From: Proteiniclasticum ruminis DSM 24773
GTDB lineage: Bacteria; Bacillota; Clostridia; Clostridiales; Clostridiaceae
Reading direction: 5' to 3'
Assembly: GCF_000701905.1 (NCBI RefSeq)
Contig: NZ_JNKC01000008.1
Location: forward strand, 1 to 64,000
Length of the DNA stretch: 64,000 nt
In this document: piece by piece, positions 58,737 through 64,000 of the stretch
Position numbering within the stretch: the stretch's first letter is position 1
Layout of the letters: every line of letters starts with the position of its first letter
The notes under the pieces: model-generated
The model's input: only the letters and a program-made list of their open reading frames with translations
What the model was told of the DNA's origin: nothing
Databases searched by the model: none
Translations under genes and position numbers: made by a program

Positions 58737-60173
58737 ATGAACAACAACAAAAAGCTTGTAGAAGCCATCACATCTATGGATGTGGACTTCGCGCAGTGGT
58801 ACACAGACATCGTGAAAAAAGCAGAACTCATCGAATATTCCAGCGTCAAAGGTGCTGTCATTCTAAGACCCTATGGATATGCCCTATGGGAGAACATTCA
58901 GGGGTATCTGGATAAGAAGTTCAAGGAAACGGGGCATGAGAATGTCTATATGCCTATGCTGATTCCTGAGAGTCTTCTTCAGAAGGAGAAGGACCACGTG
59001 GAAGGATTCGCGCCTGAAGTGGCCTGGGTAACCCATGGGGGATCTGAGCCTCTTACTGAAAGGCTTTGCATCAGACCTACCTCAGAGACGCTCTTCTGTG
59101 AGCACTTCGCAAACATTGTGCAGTCCTATAATGACCTGCCAAAGAAATACAACCAGTGGTGCAGCGTCATCCGATGGGAAAAAACCACACGGCCTTTCCT
59201 GAGAACCTCAGAGTTCCTCTGGCAGGAAGGTCATACCATCCATGAGACCGCAGAAGAGGCGCAGGAAGAAACCATCAAGATGCTGAATGTCTATGCGGAT
59301 ATGTTCAGAGACTTTCTGGCCATTCCAGTAGTAAAAGGAAGAAAGACAGACAAAGAGAAGTTTGCAGGGGCGGAAGCCACCTATACCATTGAGGCGCTTA
59401 TGCACGATGGAAAGGCTCTTCAGTCTGGAACATCCCATAACTTTGGAAAAGGGTTTGCGGAAGCTTTCGGCATCCGTTACACCGGAAAAGACGGTAAACT
59501 CAGTCATGTGCATCAGACCAGCTGGGGGCTTTCCACAAGAGTCATTGGTGCCATCATCATGGTTCATGGTGACGATTCAGGACTCATTCTGCCACCAAGA
59601 GTGGCTCCAACACAGCTCATGATCATCCCTGTGGCTCAGCACAAGGAAGGTGTTCTGGAAAAAGCGGAAGAGCTTCGCGAAAAGCTTTCAGGTGTGTGCC
59701 GTGTGAAGGTGGACGCTTCCGACAAGAAGCCAGGCTGGAAATTCAGTGAGTATGAGATGAAGGGTGTGCCACTAAGACTAGAAGTAGGCCCTAAGGACAT
59801 CGAAAACAATCAAGTAGTTCTTGTAAGAAGAGACACCCGTGAAAAGATGATTGTATCCATGGATGAACTGGAAGCAAGAATTCCAGCACTGCTGAATGAG
59901 ATTCACGATGCGCTCTATGAGAAAGCGGTGAAGAGACAGGAAGAAATGACCACAACTGTGACCACTCCTGAAGAAATGAGAGACGCAGCGGACAATAAGC
60001 CTGGTTTTATCAAGGCTATGTGGTGTAATGAGCTGGCTTGCGAAGAGAAGATCAAGGAAGTTTATGGACTCAGCTCCCGATGCATGCCTTTTGAACAGGA
60101 GAAGGTGGCAGACACCTGCATCTGCTGTGGAAAAGAAACAGACACCATGGTGTACTGGGGTAAAGCATACTAA
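58737..60173 (+). CDS. proS: Prolyl-tRNA synthetase (short, archaeal-type)
   Basis: A 478-residue ProS without the bacterial editing insertion. Class II motifs are visible: motif 2 in [20 protein letters not shown] (~145-165), the ATP site [13 protein letters not shown] and the motif 3 block. The anticodon-binding domain (~285-385) and a C-terminal zinc-binding domain with CICCGKET (~465) complete the archaeal/eukaryotic-like (ProS type 3) form, common in clostridia. GGGAGG ribosome site. Regulated by the T-box. Confidence 0.95.
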   Translation: MNNNKKLVEAITSMDVDFAQWYTDIVKKAELIEYSSVKGAVILRPYGYALWENIQGYLDKKFKETGHENVYMPMLIPESLLQKEKDHVEGFAPEVAWVTHGGSEPLTERLCIRPTSETLFCEHFANIVQSYNDLPKKYNQWCSVIRWEKTTRPFLRTSEFLWQEGHTIHETAEEAQEETIKMLNVYADMFRDFLAIPVVKGRKTDKEKFAGAEATYTIEALMHDGKALQSGTSHNFGKGFAEAFGIRYTGKDGKLSHVHQTSWGLSTRVIGAIIMVHGDDSGLILPPRVAPTQLMIIPVAQHKEGVLEKAEELREKLSGVCRVKVDASDKKPGWKFSEYEMKGVPLRLEVGPKDIENNQVVLVRRDTREKMIVSMDELEARIPALLNEIHDALYEKAVKRQEEMTTTVTTPEEMRDAADNKPGFIKAMWCNELACEEKIKEVYGLSSRCMPFEQEKVADTCICCGKETDTMVYWGKAY

Positions 60174-60182
60174 TCAGAACAG

Positions 60183-60223
60183 GACAGGAGAAGTGCAGAT
60201 AGAGGCACCTCCTGTCTTTTTTT
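60183..60223 (+). terminator. Terminator of proS
   Basis: GACAGGAG (60183-60190) with CTCCTGTC (60209-60216), then seven T. Confidence 0.85.
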
Positions 60224-60333
60224 GCACTTTTTGTAAATATCTTATGAGAAGAAACATTTTGGAGATACGGTGGACTATAATGAAGGAGAAGACAGGCTGT
60301 GAAACGCAGCTGATTAAAAGGGGGATGGTTTAA

Positions 60334-60663
60334 ATGTACGAACTGGAACAGCTGATCCAAGGGAACTATCATCTGCGCAGCGTGAAAGATCGAGAAGGTG
60401 ATAAGGACTATTTTCTCGATAATGAAGGAAGACCCCTGATTCTCAAATATAAGATTGAGATGGAATTTTTTAAAGTCTCTTCCATACTCCTCCGAGTAGG
60501 ACAGGGGAATCTTTATTCCGTGCATTTTCTCATGGACCGGGATCTTCTTTCCGCCATGTCCTTTATTGAACTGGATGGAGAGAAGCACCAGCTCTCTTAT
60601 GAGGTGACCGAAGAAAATGCAAAACTGACTATCACGCTGAAAGAAGGCCTTTTTGAAGCGTAG
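60334..60663 (+). CDS. Hypothetical 109-residue protein
   Basis: A soluble, charged protein with no signal or membrane segment. It is alternating beta/alpha in character (LEQLIQGNYHLRSVKDREGD, FFKVSSILLRVGQGNLYSVH, FIELDGEKHQLSYEV). No family is recognised. AAAAGGGGG precedes the ATG and a good terminator follows, supporting real expression. Confidence 0.6.
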   Translation: MYELEQLIQGNYHLRSVKDREGDKDYFLDNEGRPLILKYKIEMEFFKVSSILLRVGQGNLYSVHFLMDRDLLSAMSFIELDGEKHQLSYEVTEENAKLTITLKEGLFEA

Positions 60664-60682
60664 GCGCATCAGAATACACGCT

Positions 60683-60732
60683 AAAAGAGTACAGTAATCT
60701 ATGTGATTCTCACACAGATACTGTACTCTTTT
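60683..60732 (+). terminator. Terminator after the hypothetical gene
   Basis: AAAAGAGTACAG (60683-60694) with CTGTACTCTTTT (60721-60732), 12-bp perfect outer stem. Confidence 0.85.
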
Positions 60733-60750
60733 ATATGTTTGGTTGAAATC

Positions 60751-60858
60751 TTACTCTATAGGGTTCTCTGTCAGAAGCTTTTCCGACGCTTTCATAAAGA
60801 GCAGGGTGCCAAGGAAAAGTGCTAGAAAAAAGAGCTTTTTCTTGTTGACTGGAATCAT
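60751..60858 (-). CDS. 35-residue single-helix membrane protein
   Basis: A very short gene: MIPVNKKK, a hydrophobic helix (LFFLALFLGTLLFM), then a charged tail (KASEKLLTENPIE). GGGAGGCG lies seven bases before the ATG on the minus strand, a strong site that argues for expression. Positive-inside rule puts the N-terminus in the cytoplasm. It sits 35 bases downstream of the nitroreductase gene on the same strand. Function unknown. Confidence 0.55.
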   Translation of the reverse strand: MIPVNKKKLFFLALFLGTLLFMKASEKLLTENPIE

Positions 60859-60893
60859 TTGTTTCGCCTCCCGTAAAATAGATATCTACTCTT

Positions 60894-61688
60894 TTACTCT
60901 TTTATCTCAATTGTGATCATATATTCCATGCCTTCATAGATCACAGGATCTTTCATCAGCCTAAATTTCATCTCCTTGCTTTTGAGGGCTATGACCATGA
61001 AGCCCAGAGCGAGTCCCATATCAATCTTATTCAGGGAAGAAAAAAGTTTGCTTTTGATAAACCCTAGCTTTACCCGAAGCAGATGGATTTTATGCCCATC
61101 CACTGCAAACCTCCAGGGCTGGGTATTGAAGGAGGATGGAGCAAGTCTTGCAGCTTCCAGAATGAACTTGTACTTTCTTTTTACTGGCCCCTGGATGAGG
61201 ATGTCCTTATAGGAACGTCTCTTATAATAATCCGCTTTGGGATAAAGAGACAATGGATCCTCTGGGTTGCCAAAGGCGATGAAAAGAATGGGCACCTCTT
61301 CTTCTCCCAGTGGAGCAAACTGCTCAATGGTCTTGAGATCCACACCTGGATAGGTGACGCAGGTGGCGATGCCTAAATCATTAAGTGTCAAGAGCACATG
61401 CGCCATGGAGTAGCCCGCGGCCTGCCGGAATCCAGAGGCTTCTTTACAGGCCACCACCAGGTAATGTGGAGACTTCACTTTGGTGTATGCGCCCAGGATG
61501 CTGGTGCCTTTTTCCATGAAGTGCTCTCCATCTTTTACTAGGATAAAAGATACAGAGAGATTCTCAAAAAGCTGAGGAATATCCTGAAGTGCTTGTTCCA
61601 CCCGTTCCATGGAGGAAGGATCCAGTGCATCCATGTTGAATTTTCGCGTGGATTTTCTTTTGGAGATGTTCTGATAAAGTCTTTCCAT
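60894..61688 (-). CDS. Nitroreductase family protein
   Basis: A 264-residue FMN-dependent nitroreductase-fold protein (putative TM-nitroreductase type). It begins LYQNISKRKSTRKF, the FMN-phosphate-binding Arg/Ser stretch of the family, and has EAARLAPSSFNTQPWRFAVD (~175-195), the second FMN contact. Two half-barrels in one chain make a pseudo-dimer. Substrate unknown. It ends close to the small membrane-protein gene and starts 30 bases after ispF. Confidence 0.85.
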   Translation of the reverse strand: MERLYQNISKRKSTRKFNMDALDPSSMERVEQALQDIPQLFENLSVSFILVKDGEHFMEKGTSILGAYTKVKSPHYLVVACKEASGFRQAAGYSMAHVLLTLNDLGIATCVTYPGVDLKTIEQFAPLGEEEVPILFIAFGNPEDPLSLYPKADYYKRRSYKDILIQGPVKRKYKFILEAARLAPSSFNTQPWRFAVDGHKIHLLRVKLGFIKSKLFSSLNKIDMGLALGFMVIALKSKEMKFRLMKDPVIYEGMEYMITIEIKE

Positions 61689-61718
61689 TCCGTACCTCCC
61701 TATCTGGAACTTTACTGG

Positions 61719-62195
61719 TTAGAATCTTTTGTCAATGAGTACGGCCACTTGAGATGAGATGCCTTCTTTGCTTCCAGTAAAGCCAAGACCTTCTTCCGTG
61801 GTGGCTTTAATGTTGATCTGGTCTTCCGGAAGGTTCAGCACTTCGCAAAGGACCTTCCTCATGGCAGGGATATGAGGTTTCATCTTGGGTTCCTGCGCAA
61901 TGATTACGCCATCAATATTGATGATTTTATAAGAACGCTCTTTCAGCATCTTTTTTACTTCCTTTAGAAGAACCAAGCTGTCCACATCTTTATATTCGAT
62001 TGCGGTATCAGGAAAATGGGTGCCGATGTCACCCAGAGCTGCTGCTCCAAGAAGCGCATCCATAATGGCGTGGGTCAAAACATCCGCGTCGGAGTGTCCA
62101 AGCAGTCCTTTATCGTGGGGAATCTTCACACCACCGATGATCAGATCGCGTCCTTCCACAAGTTTATGTACATCATAACCTATACCTATTCTCAT
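61719..62195 (-). CDS. ispF: 2-C-methyl-D-erythritol 2,4-cyclodiphosphate synthase
   Basis: A 158-residue IspF starting [18 protein letters not shown] after ATGGAGGATTTT. The metal site Asp8, His10 (YDVH) and His42 region ([18 protein letters not shown]) and the C-terminal [12 protein letters not shown] loop are intact. It cyclises CDP-ME-2-phosphate in the MEP isoprenoid pathway, so the cell makes isoprenoid precursors that the carotenoid operon could use. An upstream in-frame ATG (62207) is less likely. Confidence 0.95.
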   Translation of the reverse strand: MRIGIGYDVHKLVEGRDLIIGGVKIPHDKGLLGHSDADVLTHAIMDALLGAAALGDIGTHFPDTAIEYKDVDSLVLLKEVKKMLKERSYKIINIDGVIIAQEPKMKPHIPAMRKVLCEVLNLPEDQINIKATTEEGLGFTGSKEGISSQVAVLIDKRF

Positions 62196-62703
62196 AAAAT
62201 CCTCCATAAAACAGAGTTATCTCTGTGTTCTTTCCTTATATTATACCATGGCTGAGAGAAAACAGAATCTGGAGTTTCGTTTTCGGAGTCCGCAGTAAAA
62301 TTATGAAAATGGAAAAGGCTATGAGGCTCAAAAAAAGTAAAGTTTTCAGCATTCCTTTGTTGAATAGGTATTGTTCATGAGATTCTACCATGAATCTGTT
62401 ATTTTATTTAAAGAAAGTTAACAAATTAACATCTAAAATTTAGATTGTTAAATACTGTCAAAACCTTTGATAATATTATACTAAATTTGTGTAAAGGTTT
62501 GTTTTAAGAACTTCACAAAAAAGATGGTAATTTCTTGTCGAATCCGGAGTAAAGATCCTGATATGCAGGGCATATTGAAGTTTCAATATTTGAGTTTTAT
62601 GTTATAATTATTCAGGAACTGTAAAAGAATGATAAAGAGAATCGGGAGCTATTTCATTCTTGGTTTAATTATTAACGAAATTCTGAAAGGTCGGGTGAAC
62701 AGT
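62196..62703 (+). promoter_or_regulatory. Control region and long leader of the rnf operon
   Basis: No gene is seen in this 508-base gap. A good promoter is CTGTCA (62455-62460), a 16-base spacer, TATACT (62477-62482), giving a leader of about 215 bases. Just upstream are TTAACAA (62418-62424) and TTGTTAA (62445-62451), like Rex half-sites but turned outward. The leader has a perfect inverted repeat, ATATTGAA (62572-62579) and TTCAATAT (62582-62589). Confidence 0.5.
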
Positions 62704-63987
62704 ATGTCAATATTAATCGGGCCCATGAAATTACATTTGAATGGGCACAAAGAATTGACAAGCCATGGTGAAGTAAAGAACATCGTGGCCGGTAAGAAGG
62801 TCTATATACCGCTGATGGCATGTACAGATGTACTTGTGAAAGCAGGGGATACCGTGAAAGCAGGCACAATGCTTGCAAAGCGTGATGACCATTTCAAGGT
62901 GCCTATTTTTTCCTCCGTCTCCGGTAAAATTCTGGGTATTGAAGAACTGGAGCATACAACAGGAAGAGTAATAGACCATGTTGTCATTGAAAATGACGGA
63001 CTCAATACATTTGAGAGACCCTTCGAGCCTATAGATGCTGAAAAAGCTTCTGTAGAAGAACTGGTGACATTCATGATGAATGCCGGAATCGTTGGGTGTG
63101 GTGGAGCTGGCTTCCCTTCTTATGTGAAGTATAAAGGGGCTAAAGGCATTCATACTCTGCTGATCAACGCAGTAGAATGTGAGCCATACATCACAGCGGA
63201 CTATCGTATCATGGACAATCAGGTGGAAGAACTGGTTTATGGAACCAAGACCATGCTGAAGATGTCTGGTGCCAAGAAGGCGCTCATAGCCATCAAGAAA
63301 ACAAAGAAAGATCTCATAGCCAAGGTTCGTGAAGCTGTGAAGGATACAGAAGGACTCTTCGTGGAAGAAGTTCCGGACCAGTATCCCATGGGCTGGGAAA
63401 GAACCCTTATTTATGAAGTCTTCAAGAAGAGATATGACAAGCTGCCAGGAGAAATAGGCGTCATTGTGAACAATGCCACCACAGCCATCGCGTTCTCCGA
63501 AGCTCTGCGATATGGAAAGCCAATCATTGAGAAAATCTGCACCATCTCCGGTGATGCAGTGAAGAATCCTTCCAACGTGCGTGTGCCTGTAGGGGTATCT
63601 GTTCAGGAAATCATAGAGCAAATCGGTGGATATGCTTATGATGAAGTACGTATTGTGGGCGGCGGACCTATGATGGGTAAGACTGTCTCCACTGATCGTG
63701 CTGTAATCAATTCCGCGTCCAATGCCATCACCATTCTGAAGCCTGATGAAGACGAGGCCATTGCTTGTCTTAGATGCGGAAGATGTAATGACCACTGTCC
63801 TGCAGGGATTCTTCCAGTAAGAATCAACAATGCGGAAGAAGCAGGGGATGTGAAGCTTCTTACAAAGCTCCGTGCAGACCAGTGTATCGAATGCGGCATG
63901 TGTACATATGTATGCCCATCTAAAATCGAAGTGACTGAAGGCGTAAGACGTGGTAAAGCACTCTTAAGAGCCGCAGCGCAGAAGTAA
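62704..63987 (+). CDS. rnfC: Rnf electron transport complex subunit C
   Basis: A 427-residue, complete RnfC. It has the N-terminal RnfC barrel-sandwich region, a NADH/FMN-binding domain (GIVGCGGAGFPSYVKYKGAK, ~125-145; NAVECEPYITADYR), an SLBB domain (~300-345) and two [4Fe-4S] sites: CLRCGRCNDHCP and CIECGMCTYVCP. RnfC is the NADH-facing subunit that couples ferredoxin oxidation to NAD reduction and ion pumping. AAAGGTCGGGTG precedes ATG 62704. A ribosome site for the next gene (probably rnfD) starts at the window's end. Confidence 0.95.
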   Translation: MSILIGPMKLHLNGHKELTSHGEVKNIVAGKKVYIPLMACTDVLVKAGDTVKAGTMLAKRDDHFKVPIFSSVSGKILGIEELEHTTGRVIDHVVIENDGLNTFERPFEPIDAEKASVEELVTFMMNAGIVGCGGAGFPSYVKYKGAKGIHTLLINAVECEPYITADYRIMDNQVEELVYGTKTMLKMSGAKKALIAIKKTKKDLIAKVREAVKDTEGLFVEEVPDQYPMGWERTLIYEVFKKRYDKLPGEIGVIVNNATTAIAFSEALRYGKPIIEKICTISGDAVKNPSNVRVPVGVSVQEIIEQIGGYAYDEVRIVGGGPMMGKTVSTDRAVINSASNAITILKPDEDEAIACLRCGRCNDHCPAGILPVRINNAEEAGDVKLLTKLRADQCIECGMCTYVCPSKIEVTEGVRRGKALLRAAAQK

Positions 63988-64000
63988 GGGGGACAGTATC

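Noticed and set aside
62731-63795. A 354-codon frame on the minus strand
   Set aside because: Entirely antisense to rnfC, which has all its motifs.

Overview
The window is a chromosomal segment of a low-to-moderate GC Gram-positive anaerobe, most likely class Clostridia. Genus is not settled by the sequence; the Clostridiaceae (Proteiniclasticum/Youngiibacter-like) is only a guess. Pointers are the start of an rnf operon (rnfC), class III fructose-1,6-bisphosphatase, a T-box-controlled short-type prolyl-tRNA synthetase, strong AGGAGG-type ribosome sites, lipoprotein signal peptides, a Gram-positive LexA box and IS605/IS607-type tnpB elements. No prophage, CRISPR array, rRNA or tRNA gene was seen.

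Layout. 1-4800: an eroded zone with two tnpB elements. The first has removed the start of an SRPBCC gene. The second, an IS607-type element with a dead tnpA and an intact tnpB, splits an SH3b/polysaccharide deacetylase gene. Between them sit three small genes (LDCC motif, two SHOCT proteins). 4800-13230: VOC protein, acetyltransferase, a MerR-type regulator whose target promoter (19-bp spacer with dyad) lies before a secreted FMN/FAD reductase, cardiolipin synthase, an alcohol dehydrogenase-like enzyme, a 5'-truncated Cthe_2159-type gene and a DUF1361 protein. 13540-16540: dhaK-dhaL-TIM-like isomerase-RpiB-like isomerase, read here as a possible erythrulose (tetrose) pathway. 16750-24140: two lipoproteins, a ROK protein, and a LytS/LytTR two-component pair directly before a CstA-type transporter. 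24230-28120: manA and a BlaI/BlaR1-like operon with an unusual sensor tail. 28430-32830: a minus-strand carotenoid operon (MarR, desaturase, squalene/phytoene synthase) ending in a fused VTE5-like/DUF92 (VTE6-like) protein.

33240-36280: DUF2975 membrane protein, YozG-type regulator and lipoprotein behind two matching inverted repeats; then a chimeric pseudogene joining the start of a carbamate kinase to the end of an AllG (DUF1116) gene. 36780-41440: an SDR and a dienoyl-CoA-reductase-like flavoenzyme, divergent from a PucR regulator with 21-bp-spaced direct repeats between them. 41470-43230: a macro domain protein with an added C-terminal domain and a vWA protein. 43370-52000: two cyclic-di-GMP proteins, a Crp-family regulator divergent from a membrane ferredoxin-type protein, and an RND transporter. 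52370-64000: fbp, VOC protein, DUF1836 protein, hemolysin III protein, M23 peptidase, a LexA-box-controlled 88-residue protein, T-box-proS, two small unknowns, a nitroreductase, ispF and rnfC.

The most interesting items are the prenol-kinase-like fusion inside the carotenoid operon, the dhaKL plus two-isomerase cluster, the SOS-box gene, the macro/vWA pair, and the two cleanly readable gene-decay events (deacetylase split by IS607; carbamate kinase-AllG fusion).
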